From positions 62,001 through 126,000 of the forward strand of contig JAYWVB010000002.1 in the NCBI GenBank assembly GCA_039881045.1: DNA of 64,000 nt, in the 5' to 3' direction. Below are positions 1 to 8,623 of the stretch, in pieces. The translations under genes were made by a program, and so were the position numbers. The notes under the pieces are model-generated. The model made no database searches. It had not been told where the DNA came from and was given only the letters and a program-made list of their open reading frames with translations. This stretch comes from Chaetomium olivaceum. Lineage: Eukaryota; Ascomycota; Sordariomycetes; Sordariales; Chaetomiaceae. The stretch's first letter is position 1. Every line of letters begins with the position of its first letter.

Positions 1-309
1 TCCTTCGTAATGTGGGTGATCTGCATCCGCATCATCTGCTCAATCTGCTTGCCGTACAGGCCTTAAGCGACTAAAACACCCAACATAGAGGGGCTGGAGA
101 AAGTGGGAAGAATGGGGAGGCATGCAAAGTGTAATAATGTTGTTGGCCTTGCAGAAATCTTCGAAGTCGATCGAGTGGTGGCTTTCGTGGCCGTCGAGGA
201 TAAGCAGTCGATGTACCCCTCTCGTACGGCGTTTGGTAGCCTGGTCGAAATGTTTTAGCCAATCGACGCCAATCTCATTTGTTGTCCAGCCATTTTCGCT
301 TGTGTGGAC
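1..309 (-). pseudogene. Fot1-like transposase, C-terminal half (DDE_1), interrupted
   Basis: This encodes the second half of the DDE_1 catalytic domain, including LLILDGHESH (second catalytic Asp) and LQPLYVGCF, where element B has LQPLDVGCF. The third catalytic Asp is therefore Tyr here. Reading from 309 downward, the frame is intact to about 55. There the expected tail is displaced by what look like two missing bases; a conserved-looking tail (KQIEQMMRMQ) is then legible to the window start. The N-terminal half is at 6046-6762. Codons flanking the insertion fit together exactly, so before the retrotransposon arrived this was one continuous coding region. The Asp-to-Tyr change suggests it may already have been inactive. 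Confidence 0.85.
304..309. repeat. Target-site duplication, left copy (GTGGAC)
   Basis: GTGGAC directly precedes the 5' LTR and recurs directly after the 3' LTR at 6046-6051. Ty1-copia integrases usually duplicate 5 bp, so one of the six bases may be chance identity or an LTR terminal base. The duplication lies inside the transposase reading frame of element A. Confidence 0.85.
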
Positions 310-437
310 TGTGGGGCTACTGCGTGCAGCCCACCACGTGAAGGCAGTCGCCCACAAAGCCCTCCCGGATGCAGGCAGTTCGGTTTCCTTAAGACAGATC
401 AATACAACCAACTGCTCTCACTGATTGCAGCACCACA
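310..437 (+). repeat. 5' LTR of copia element (128 bp)
   Basis: Starts TGTGGGGCTACTG and ends GCAGCACCACA. It matches the 3' LTR base for base by eye over all 128 positions. The LTR is short for the family, leaving little room for a separate U3 promoter, R and U5. Confidence 0.95.
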
Positions 438-880
438 GGTTATGAGCTCCTCTCAGCGCATTTTCGCACTGATTGTACACCTTTTTCTTTACTTTATTGC
501 TTTTTAAGCACCCAAGTTCGTTGCCGCGGAGGTAAACGATTGATTTGCGCAAAGTTGCGAATCGATCGGCTAGGCCAACAGTCCAAACTGCCCGAAGCCG
601 GCTACCCACCACTAGGCAACGAGTCTCTTTGTCCAGGTTGATTCAAGCGAATTACCTGATCCGTTCAAGACTCTATACAAGGAATTTTGACGACTTTATT
701 TACGATCGTTCTGGCTGCCGCAGCTCGGTGATCGATTCAGCAACTGGATCGCTACTTTTCAAAGCGATTCCATCGATTCTTCGACCAAAACCTTCGACGA
801 TTTTATCGCCGACATTCTTTACGACGATCTGTTCCAGTGAACAGTGACCACGACACACAAGACAATCGACAACTCTCAAG
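438..880 (+). other. Retrotransposon leader and primer-binding region
   Basis: This 443-nt untranslated leader lies between the 5' LTR and gag. The sequence right after the LTR (GGTTATGAGCTCC, 438-450) occupies the primer-binding-site position; the priming tRNA cannot be named from sequence alone. Short ORFs here show no recognisable protein. Confidence 0.7.
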
Positions 881-2056
881 ATGGAGCCATCGTCATCTGA
901 GGCCTTTTTCCAGGGCCTGATGAAGCAGTTGACCGAGAGGGACAAGCTCATCGAGAAACTTGTGAAGAAACTCGATGACGCGATGACAACAACGACAGAG
1001 AAAAGGACCCTTGTGGCGATCCCGGCTCTGAACGGCGAAGGCGACTTGGAGGTCTGGGAGTCACAGATCCGAGCCTCCCTGGCACCCGACAACCTATTTC
1101 GATACCTGGAAAAGGACATCCCCGAACCAGAAGACCAGGATTCCACTGAATGGAAGCGGTGGAAGACTGACCGACAGGACATCTTCAAGCTCCTGACGGC
1201 ATCACTCAAGAAGGCATCGGTGATGTCACGCATGACACGAATCGGCTGGAAGCCTGATGATGTCGACCCCCGAAGGCTGTATCTGAAGGCATTCGAGGCA
1301 CTACAACACGGCACGGAGGAAACGTCGCGCATGCTTACGCACGAATTCTTCACGATGACCCCCAAGAAGTTCGATTCTATGGACGCCTACATCTCCCGAG
1401 TTTGCGTCCTGCGCCAGCGCCTGCGCACTGCGGGACTGGAGCACCCCCTCAAGACGGATCTTTACACGGTCCTGACTGCCATCAAGCCATCGCACTCCGA
1501 AATCTACGAAAGGTGTATGGCGAAGATCGAGAAGGATAAACTCGCCTGGGACGATTTTATCAAGGAACTGACCGAGAAGTGCGTGGATACCGACATCAAC
1601 AAATCGGCAAACGCAGCCATCAAGATTGATGGAAAGAAGGCTCAGAACAACCAGAACAACAAGTCTCAGGATTCGTCGGCACAGTTGGCGAACTCGAACT
1701 CAAACCAACAAGGTCAACAACGTGTCAAATGCTCTGCATGCGACAGGATGATTTTCAAGGGTCACATCCATTGCAACCAATGCGGCTCCCACAGGCCGCA
1801 GAAGGCTGAGGTTTGCTGGAGGTGCCACCCGGAACAGATGCCGGATAACTTCGAGCTCAGGGAAGGCCGGGTTGTTCGGAAAACGACATCACAATCGACA
1901 TCTCAATCCACGCAATCGTCGACCACCGGCCCGCTTCAACCTGCGTCGGGAGTCGCGAATGCGACCACATCAGCCCACAGGACGAACTTGATGTTTTCGT
2001 CCAACTTCTCAGCAATCCCGTCGGTTTTTCGATCAGGCCCCCAGAGTCGGAACTAG
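881..2056 (+). CDS. Retrotransposon Gag polyprotein
   Basis: A 391-residue capsid/nucleocapsid precursor that packages the element's RNA in cytoplasmic particles. The N-terminus (about 1-35) is a charged, probably helical segment, followed by the UBN2/gag-like domain typical of copia Gag (about 45-240). Around residues 280-320 the usual CCHC knuckle is replaced by a three-CxxC module (CSAC, CNQC, CWRC, with intervening His). The C-terminus is Ser/Thr/Gln-rich. The ATG at 881 follows the leader directly. The pol frame is open from 1810, overlapping gag by about 247 nt in the -1 frame, so Pol is probably made by -1 frameshifting; no classic slippery heptamer was found. The Gag frame itself is intact. 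Confidence 0.92.
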   Translation: MEPSSSEAFFQGLMKQLTERDKLIEKLVKKLDDAMTTTTEKRTLVAIPALNGEGDLEVWESQIRASLAPDNLFRYLEKDIPEPEDQDSTEWKRWKTDRQDIFKLLTASLKKASVMSRMTRIGWKPDDVDPRRLYLKAFEALQHGTEETSRMLTHEFFTMTPKKFDSMDAYISRVCVLRQRLRTAGLEHPLKTDLYTVLTAIKPSHSEIYERCMAKIEKDKLAWDDFIKELTEKCVDTDINKSANAAIKIDGKKAQNNQNNKSQDSSAQLANSNSNQQGQQRVKCSACDRMIFKGHIHCNQCGSHRPQKAEVCWRCHPEQMPDNFELREGRVVRKTTSQSTSQSTQSSTTGPLQPASGVANATTSAHRTNLMFSSNFSAIPSVFRSGPQSRN

Positions 2057-2085
2057 ACTTTGAAGTCCAACAGGCCACCAAGGCA

Positions 2086-4449
2086 ATGCGAGAGCAGATT
2101 TACTACGATTCAGGGGCAGGCGACACGATTTTCAATAACCTGAAGTGGTTCACTGAACTACACCCCCTACCTCAGCCGAAGCCGTATTTGTGCGCCGACG
2201 GCGCCTTTACGTCACCGAGCCACATGGGAGTCGTTGCATTTGAGACAACACTATCCAGCGGCACGAAAGTCACACTGGAGATGACGCAGGCCCTTTACAA
2301 TCCTGACTCTCCGGTGAACCTGGTTAGTAGTGGGATGTTGCTTGACAACGACATCTTCTGGAACCAGAAAACCAATGAACTCTACCGAGGGCAGGATGGC
2401 ATCGTCGTTTGCGAAATGCAGAGGGCGGCGAACGTCTTCCTTATCCCAGCCAAACCCACGCAAATCCAGACGGCGGTCTCTATGGCTGCTACCCCCCATC
2501 AAGCCGTAATGGCTTCGATCAACTACAGGACAATGCATCGCCGCCTCATGCATGCGGGCAAGAAGGCGATTGAGAAAGCCTGCAGGGACGCGGGTATCAC
2601 CCTCACGGGAAAGGACGACACCTTTTGCGAACCCTGCATCTTCGGGAAAGCCACTGACGAACATGGAAAGGTGGCCCCCATCCAAGGAACAAAGTTCTTT
2701 GACTTTATCCGAGTTGACACGGTGACACACAAGTTTGCCGGACATCTTGGTTATTACTACAGCATCCACATCATAGACGTGTTTACGTCGTTCCACTGGG
2801 TCAGATATGCCAGGAAAAAGAGCGACATCTTCGCGTTGGTGACCAACTTTGTAGAAATGGTCTACAACCAAACCGGCATCAAAGCCAAGATTATCGGCGT
2901 CGACGGAGGCACCGAATTTGGCCTTTCGCCAATCCTCTTCCAGGACGACAAACTTCACGCCTGGGCAGATGAGAAAGGCATCGTCATCAAGAAGACGACA
3001 CCCGAAACCCCGTGGATGAACGGAAAGATTGAACGTGCAGCGGCAACGATCCTCGAGCGGACCAGGGCGACAATGATTGCCTACAATATTCCTGAAAAGC
3101 TGTGGCCGTTTGTCATGGAAACGACGGTCCTCATCGCCAACTTTCTTCCCACGCGGGCAAACCCAGATGACATGAGTGCACACGAAGCCTTCGCAACAAG
3201 CGTTGGCATGCCAGAGGAGGCGAGAAAGCCTTACATTCGGCATCTTCGTGGCTACTTTTGTTACGCCTACTACTATGTCAAGCCGCAATTGCGAGATAAA
3301 TCCGACAAGTTCCGCCCCAGGGCACGAAAGGGACGATTGATCGGGTATGCAGATGTCCACGGAAAGATTTACTGGGTTTGGGACCCGGAAACCAACGAAA
3401 TCATTCGCGCAACGGCGTGCAAGTTCAACGAAGGCGACGATTACCGCCCGGACGACGATGTCGATCCGGAACCACAATACGTTGTCACCTTTTCCGACAC
3501 GACAGTGGAAGAAGATGAGGCATCACAACCTGTCGAATCCATTATTACGACAACCACCTCAACTCCGTCAGCGCAGCGGAAACGCGTGGAGTTTGACCTC
3601 ACCCCGCGAGAAGGAAGTCCAGCCACAGGAGAGGCTGACGCCGTGGAAGGCGCGCGACATCCTGATCAACAACAAGGTCCTATGAAAAAGGGACTGTTGA
3701 CTCCTGAGGCGACCCCTGAACGCGATATCGGGCACGATGAACTGCCTGATCAAGGGCAAAATACGGGTGGGTGGGAACTCGGCGAAGAAGAAGTCGACGA
3801 AATCCTCCAGGAGGCACCAGTTCCAACTGACAACGAACTGGCACCCTATACAACCCACTCGATGCGAGAAACAGTTGAACCGCGTAGATCGACGCGTGTG
3901 AAGAAGTCGGGATACGGCGATCCTTCCCAACCCGGCTACTACGCGAAACTCGATAAAGGTAAACTACCATCACAGTCTTTCTTTGCGGGTTATCTTGATA
4001 ACTCTGCAAAACCTGTGGAGGGGATGGCCCTCGTGGCTTCTCCATTGTGGGTTGACCACACGATCAAGTTGTTCCTCAACGCGAAAATCCCGAAGAACTA
4101 CAGGGAGGCACAAAGGTGCGAAGACTTCAACACTTGGTGGCTACCTGCAATGAAACAACAAGACGACAGCCTTGTCGCCAAAGATACCTACCAACTGGTA
4201 AACAAGACCCCCGACATGCGAATCTTGCCAAGCAAGTGGGTGTTTGATATCAAGGAAGATCCCACAACGGGAGAAGAAACAGCCCGCGCGAGATGGGTTG
4301 TTTGCGGCAATTTTGACCAAGGATCATGGAAAACACAGGACCTTTACGCGGCGGTGGTAAACAGCGTAACTGTGAAGGTCTTCCTGGCATTGACGGCTGT
4401 TGGCGATTTGGAATGTCAAGACAGCGTTCTTGAACGCCGATATCCCTGA
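2086..4449 (+). CDS. Retrotransposon Pol, part 1 (protease, integrase, start of RT)
   Basis: Shown from its first ATG, but the frame is open from 1810 and translation probably enters from gag by frameshift. Order: aspartic protease (DSGAG, residue 8 from this ATG), GAG-pre-integrase zinc region (HRRLMH... CEPC), integrase core with catalytic residues in RVDTVTH, VDGGTEFG and NGKIERA, an acidic Ser/Pro-rich linker, then the first RT blocks (LPSKWVFDIKED, ARWVVCGNF). At about 4412 the frame is lost and ends in unrelated residues at 4449. The rest of Pol continues one frame over from 4400. Removing one A in GGAATG would rejoin the frames and recreate the motif-A aspartate. Confidence 0.93.
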   Translation: MREQIYYDSGAGDTIFNNLKWFTELHPLPQPKPYLCADGAFTSPSHMGVVAFETTLSSGTKVTLEMTQALYNPDSPVNLVSSGMLLDNDIFWNQKTNELYRGQDGIVVCEMQRAANVFLIPAKPTQIQTAVSMAATPHQAVMASINYRTMHRRLMHAGKKAIEKACRDAGITLTGKDDTFCEPCIFGKATDEHGKVAPIQGTKFFDFIRVDTVTHKFAGHLGYYYSIHIIDVFTSFHWVRYARKKSDIFALVTNFVEMVYNQTGIKAKIIGVDGGTEFGLSPILFQDDKLHAWADEKGIVIKKTTPETPWMNGKIERAAATILERTRATMIAYNIPEKLWPFVMETTVLIANFLPTRANPDDMSAHEAFATSVGMPEEARKPYIRHLRGYFCYAYYYVKPQLRDKSDKFRPRARKGRLIGYADVHGKIYWVWDPETNEIIRATACKFNEGDDYRPDDDVDPEPQYVVTFSDTTVEEDEASQPVESIITTTTSTPSAQRKRVEFDLTPREGSPATGEADAVEGARHPDQQQGPMKKGLLTPEATPERDIGHDELPDQGQNTGGWELGEEEVDEILQEAPVPTDNELAPYTTHSMRETVEPRRSTRVKKSGYGDPSQPGYYAKLDKGKLPSQSFFAGYLDNSAKPVEGMALVASPLWVDHTIKLFLNAKIPKNYREAQRCEDFNTWWLPAMKQQDDSLVAKDTYQLVNKTPDMRILPSKWVFDIKEDPTTGEETARARWVVCGNFDQGSWKTQDLYAAVVNSVTVKVFLALTAVGDLECQDSVLERRYP

Positions 4450-5641
4450 CACGGCGGAATACTACGTGGAACCGCCACCCGGATTGGGGAAGCCATCGGG
4501 TATGGCATGCAAACTAAAGAAGGCACTCTACGGTTTGCGACAGAGCCCTCTATACTGGTTCATGACTTTGAAGCCAGTAATGGAATCGCTGGGATACGAG
4601 GCGATGCCCAGCGACCTCTGTTTGTTTCGCCACAAAGAGACAGGCGCACTGGTTATCCTATACGTGGATGACCTCCTTATTTCTGCAAGGACGGTTGACA
4701 TCATCAACGCCACGCGCGATGGGTTGAAGGCACACTTCGAATTGAAGGAACTGGGCGCCGTGAAACGCTTCCTCGGATTCGACATCGTGCGAGACCGCAA
4801 GGCGAGGAAGATATTCATCTCTCAAGAAACGTACACACGCGCAATGCTAAAGGAATACGGCTTTGACAACATGAAGCCGGCCAAATCGCCGTGGCACGCG
4901 AACCACAAGTTGCCCACTTCCTGGGACCCGATTGTCGGGAAAAAGACAGAGTACCAGAAGAAAACAGGAAAGCTGAACTGGTTGATGACTGGTTCGAGAC
5001 CAGACATCGCGTACACGGTATCGCGACTTTGCGAGGCGAACAACGGACCATCAGAGGCGCATTGCGAGCTCCTCCAACACCTATTCCGATACCTCAATGG
5101 CACCGCTGCCTATGGCATAGAGCTCGGCGGCGATATAACTGTCGACGACATGATGTTGAAGACATTCGCAGATACTTCATTCGCAGACGACTTGGTCAGG
5201 CGCTGGTCAACCGGCGCCCACGTTGTATTCGTTGCGGGAGGCCCAGTCCTGTGGAAGACGAAGAAGCAAACCTTTGTTGCCCTCAGCACCACAGAGGCCG
5301 AGTTTGCAAACCTTACACCCGCCGCATTGGCAACCCAGTGGGTGGCGAAGATATTACAAGACTGCGGCGCGACACAGCCATCACCACACATTGTTATGAC
5401 TGACAGCGAAAACGCCCGCCTGGCAGTTATGAATCCACTAGACACGGCACGCACGAGATGCCTCGACGTCCGGTACAAATGGGTGATCGAGAAGACAAAG
5501 GAAGGCCTGTTTACGGTCGACTACATCAAAGGCACCAATATGGTAGCCGACGGTCTAACGAAGCCTCTTGACAGCGTAAAACACGCGAGGTTTGTTAAGA
5601 TGCTCGGCATGGTGGAGAAAAAGGCGCAGTGGAAGAACTGA
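4400..5641 (+). CDS. Retrotransposon Pol, part 2 (reverse transcriptase, RNase H)
   Basis: Continuation of Pol in the next frame; it has no start codon of its own. RVT_2 motifs include VKTAFLNADIP, ALYGLRQSP and the catalytic YVDD box (about residue 90). RNase H follows, with carboxylates in FADTSFAD, STTEAEF and TDSENA and the usual copia ending MVADGLTKPL. In the present frame the residue before VKTAFL is Asn, not the catalytic Asp, because of the frameshift. Everything downstream is uninterrupted, so the defect is one base. As written this copy cannot make full-length Pol, although it could be mobilised in trans. Confidence 0.93.
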   Translation: MAIWNVKTAFLNADIPDTAEYYVEPPPGLGKPSGMACKLKKALYGLRQSPLYWFMTLKPVMESLGYEAMPSDLCLFRHKETGALVILYVDDLLISARTVDIINATRDGLKAHFELKELGAVKRFLGFDIVRDRKARKIFISQETYTRAMLKEYGFDNMKPAKSPWHANHKLPTSWDPIVGKKTEYQKKTGKLNWLMTGSRPDIAYTVSRLCEANNGPSEAHCELLQHLFRYLNGTAAYGIELGGDITVDDMMLKTFADTSFADDLVRRWSTGAHVVFVAGGPVLWKTKKQTFVALSTTEAEFANLTPAALATQWVAKILQDCGATQPSPHIVMTDSENARLAVMNPLDTARTRCLDVRYKWVIEKTKEGLFTVDYIKGTNMVADGLTKPLDSVKHARFVKMLGMVEKKAQWKN

Positions 5642-5910
5642 AGGCATTCAGGGGCTTTCAGGGGAAACAAGAAATGGAAACTTTGTTCAAAAACTGATTT
5701 TTCAATCAGTTTTGCGGTTTCGCAGATCTGCTGGAATCGCTGGAAAACGCAGAAAACGCGATTTCCGCGATAAAAACAGATTTGAAACAAGATTCGGAAA
5801 CGGAAGAACAGAGGAACCGGGAGGCATTGAGCCTCAACACCATATGTATGAACTTCACCTTTTCCTAACTAGGAAATAATTAGATAGTTGGGAGGTTTGC
5901 GGCCGCCTGT

Positions 5911-5917
5911 GGAGGGG
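5911..5917 (+). promoter_or_regulatory. Polypurine tract (plus-strand primer site)
   Basis: GGAGGGG lies directly against the first base of the 3' LTR, where the plus-strand DNA primer is generated. About 270 nt of non-coding sequence separates it from the end of pol. Confidence 0.85.
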
Positions 5918-6045
5918 TGTGGGGCTACTGCGTGCAGCCCACCACGTGAAGGCAGTCGCCCACAAAGCCCTCCCGGATGCAGGCAGTTCGGTTTCCTTAA
6001 GACAGATCAATACAACCAACTGCTCTCACTGATTGCAGCACCACA
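5918..6045 (+). repeat. 3' LTR of copia element (128 bp)
   Basis: Identical to the 5' LTR at 310-437 in every position compared. It is followed by the second copy of GTGGAC. Confidence 0.95.
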
Positions 6046-6051
6046 GTGGAC
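6046..6051. repeat. Target-site duplication, right copy (GTGGAC)
   Basis: Matches 304-309. On the minus strand it encodes the same Val-His as the left copy, showing where the transposase frame was split. Confidence 0.85.
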
Positions 6052-6762
6052 TCTCCATTCGGGCTGGAATCGGCTGTCCTGGTACCAGGGGAGGAGGTGG
6101 TTTTTCCCCTTGACGACAAAGTACGGCGGCACGACCCAGCCATCCGCACACACAGCTTGGATCACCGTAACCCACTCCCGATTGCCAGGCTGCTTTGTGC
6201 GCGGCCTCCCACGGCGCTCGGAGCTCGTCACGACCTTTGCACTCGAAAGCATGCCCATCTGGAACCCAGTCTCGTCGAAGTTGTAGATATCCCCCTCTTG
6301 GATCGCGTATTTGTCGATTACGTTGCGTACGAGCCGAAACCACGCGTTTACTACCTCGGGATCTTCGCATTGGGCCCTCTGATAATCGATTTGACGTCGG
6401 AAACGCGTTGTAACCTTGGAATGTCGCTTTACGAAACCGTTTGCCCATCGGGGTCCGACGGGCGACGCGCCGCGTGCGGCCCGAAGGCGATCGGCCATTT
6501 CTCGAAGGTCCGAGAGCTGGGGCTGAAATCCTCGCGCATCAAGGTCGAGTACCCTCTCAAGAAGGACTTGTTTCTCCAAGTCGGTCAATTTTCGAAGGTT
6601 AGCTGGTATTTCTGGTCGTGGTTGCTTTCCAGCGCGTCGGTGTCGCAGTGAGCTTTGTGGAATCTCGTAGATCGTAGCAGCCTTCCGTACGGAAAGTTTA
6701 GAGTCTTTTTTAAGAGCTTCAAGCGCAAGGATTATACGACTCTCTTTTGGAAGAGGTTCCAT
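6046..6762 (-). pseudogene. Fot1-like transposase, N-terminal half (HTH and first DDE block)
   Basis: The start chosen is the Met of MEPLPKESRI, which aligns with MSPHSKEERV of element B; an in-frame upstream Met at 6843 would add 27 unconserved residues. It contains a psq/CENP-B-type helix-turn-helix (LSVRKAATIYEIPQSSLR, about 23-40), the second CENP-B-like DNA-binding domain (to about 130), and NFDETGF with the first catalytic Asp at about 163, the same index as in element B. The frame then runs into the 3' LTR at 6045. It resumes at 309. Confidence 0.88.
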
Positions 6763-6817
6763 TTTGCATTGTGAAGGAAATTCGTGATGAAGTTGGGAGG
6801 TTGCAAAAGGAAGAAAA

Positions 6818-6860
6818 GTGGCCCACTCGTTATGGTGGGCCACTCGTTATGCAAGTACGT
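6818..6860. repeat. Right terminal region of element A with tandem 17-bp subterminal repeats
   Basis: Two adjacent 17-bp units, GTGGCCCACTCGTTATG (6818-6834) and GTGGGCCACTCGTTATG (6835-6851), differ by one base and are followed by CAAGTACGT and the target TA (6861-6862). Element B has the same arrangement with a different sequence (47984-48025). They are probably transposase-binding sites. Confidence 0.75.
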
Positions 6861-7076
6861 TAGGTAGGTAACAAGGGGAATGAGCGACTCACTATTCACA
6901 ACGCTAAAGATCTTGTGCTGCTTGACCAGCTGAATCTTTAAAAAAAGCTCTCGAGTTTGGGATAGAGACTTGGGTTTTTCCAATATTCTATATCAAGCAT
7001 AGCCGTCAGTGGCCACCTTGACTACCTGCATAGCTAGGTACGTCAGTACTTTAAATCACGCCCTCTCCGAACTTCA

Positions 7077-7889
7077 TTGGGTATGGGCGAGTTAAGCCAT
7101 CCCGACCAGACTCTCCAGCGAACAGGCTGGCACAGCCTTCCCTCTGAGATTCGTCTCATGATTTACCCATTGACTTGGGAAGCGCGAATAGTTACGATGC
7201 GGTACTACTTGCCTCCCGAGTCGCGGCGAGACTCGAATGGTTGGATTGATGACGATAAACTCAAGTACCCTATTATCTGCCGCTCTCTACCGGCGACAGT
7301 GCATCTCAACTTTGAGGCGCGCCAGGCAACTCTTCAGCATTACATTCTCATGGTCGGTGACCCCACGTCGCCCGGACGAGAAGATACCGCTACCTATTTC
7401 AACCCTGCTCTTGATATACTCTGTATTTCTCGTAAGCCTTTCTGCTCTAGTGAACAGGTTAGAAACCCTTCCAAGAGTATGCAACGGCTTTTTGATATTG
7501 TCGCCTTGGCAGAACGTATCACCCTTGCCGACGGTATCCAGTTCTATTTCTTAACGGAAGATCTAGGGATTGGCGGGGACGTTATGCCTAGATTTGCGGC
7601 GCTTCGTAGTATTGACGCTGTTTACTACCATCCCACCCCAAATGCTTGTTTCCGCGTCAGGTTCTGTAGCGATCCGAAGTGTACGGAGCGAGTCTACGAC
7701 GAGTACTGTGGCGGTTCCTGGCGTGTCCATAAACTGCGTTGCTCATCGATGCCAAAGCTCGCTGACACCGGTGCGATACCATATCAACTTTGTCGAGAAA
7801 TGGTAGCCAGCTTACCGGAAGCCGAATGCTTGCAAAGCTCGTTCTACCGTTACATGAATGAAAAGAAAGGTGGGGGCAATGGTGGCTAA
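7077..7889 (+). CDS. 2EXR-domain protein
   Basis: A 270-residue single-exon protein. Near the N-terminus is the block typical of fungal 2EXR proteins (WHSLPSEIRLMIYPLTWEARIV, residues about 18-39), followed by a second conserved stretch around ATVHLNFEARQ (about 75-85). The family is expanded in filamentous ascomycetes and has no established biochemical role. There is no signal peptide or membrane segment. Two Met codons (1 and 3) could start it; the first is used. It begins 214 bp from the right end of transposon A. The frame is intact. The C-terminus is Gly-rich and poorly conserved in appearance. Confidence 0.8.
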   Translation: MGMGELSHPDQTLQRTGWHSLPSEIRLMIYPLTWEARIVTMRYYLPPESRRDSNGWIDDDKLKYPIICRSLPATVHLNFEARQATLQHYILMVGDPTSPGREDTATYFNPALDILCISRKPFCSSEQVRNPSKSMQRLFDIVALAERITLADGIQFYFLTEDLGIGGDVMPRFAALRSIDAVYYHPTPNACFRVRFCSDPKCTERVYDEYCGGSWRVHKLRCSSMPKLADTGAIPYQLCREMVASLPEAECLQSSFYRYMNEKKGGGNGG

Positions 7890-8623
7890 ACCTGAATCCC
7901 ATGTCCTAATTCACAATCTAAGCCCGAGAATTGACGAAGAATACCTCCAATATCACCTATCATATATTCTTTGAACACGGATTTTGTTTTGATGCTACTA
8001 ATAGCTTCCATTTCATGCGTACCTACCCTCTATAAGACGCGGGATGGCTGAACGTCTGTTGGAGGGATTCCATGTAAGTACAAGTGGGAGTTCCAGGAAG
8101 CTGAACTCGTAATCCGAACGAAGGCTCCTGAGATTGTGACAAGAATGTCCACGGCTATGAAGGGTTCGCACAGCAGATTTTAAAATGTGTTCTGCTCGGT
8201 TGGGGCTGGCCACCAATCTGGCCTGCATGAGAGACCCGAGTACCGAGCGTGTCCAAACAAACTGTGAAGTAACGCTGCACACCGTCTTTTGATTATTGGT
8301 GTACTCGGTCCCAGATGTCAGCAGTTGCGTTCATTAACAAATCAATGAGATCAGTGTCCGGGTACCTACCATGGACACGAAACACTGCGTACCTCCCGTA
8401 CTGAATGAAGCTAGATACCTCAAGGCGATGGCCTGGTCATCGAATACTCGGACTCTGCGACGGTGAACGGAATAATTAAGGGAGCCGAAGGAAATGCCTT
8501 ACTTTGTTTAAGTACTTTAACCCGCAACTGCCCCACGATCTGAACTACTGAAGTCATCCAATACCACACCAACACACTTCACTACCAACATCAGCCTAAC
8601 CAAACAAACCACCCAACATCACA
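7890..8623. other. Intergenic, no gene seen
   Basis: It holds the 3' flank of the 2EXR gene and the upstream region of the secreted-protein gene. ORFs here are short and unconserved in appearance. No TATA element or repeat stands out. Confidence 0.6.

Larger units (their letters stand above)
310..6045 (+). mobile_element. Ty1-copia LTR retrotransposon, nearly intact
   Basis: The element is 5736 bp: identical 128-bp LTRs (TG...CA), a leader, gag, a pol in the order protease-integrase-RT-RNase H, a polypurine tract abutting the 3' LTR, and a target-site duplication. Integrase before RT defines the copia (Pseudoviridae) order. LTR identity implies very recent insertion. The one clear coding defect is a single-base frameshift at RT motif A near 4412. 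It was inserted into Fot1-like element A. Confidence 0.96.
1..6862 (-). mobile_element. Fot1/pogo-like DNA transposon A, split by a retrotransposon
   Basis: A Tc1/mariner-superfamily (Fot1/pogo) element. Its transposase reads on the minus strand in two blocks, 6762 down to 6046 and 309 down to the window start, separated by a complete LTR retrotransposon. The two blocks join exactly at a 6-bp duplication. The right end is recognisable: two 17-bp direct repeats (6818-6851), then CAAGTACGT and a TA at 6861-6862, the same layout as element B at 48 kb. The left end lies outside the window. The element has lost function through the insertion and through small frameshifts near 50-60. Confidence 0.88.

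Noticed and set aside
1801..2086. Intron between gag and pol
   Set aside because: No plausible donor/acceptor pair was seen, and the overlapping open frames are better explained by translational frameshifting.
2251..3477. 408-codon minus-strand ORF inside retrotransposon pol
   Set aside because: Antisense shadow of the integrase region; the plus-strand frame carries all recognisable motifs.
1..6862. RIP (repeat-induced C-to-T mutation) of the transposons
   Set aside because: Transposase B and the copia coding regions are largely free of stops and not AT-biased, and the LTRs are identical. No RIP signature is evident.
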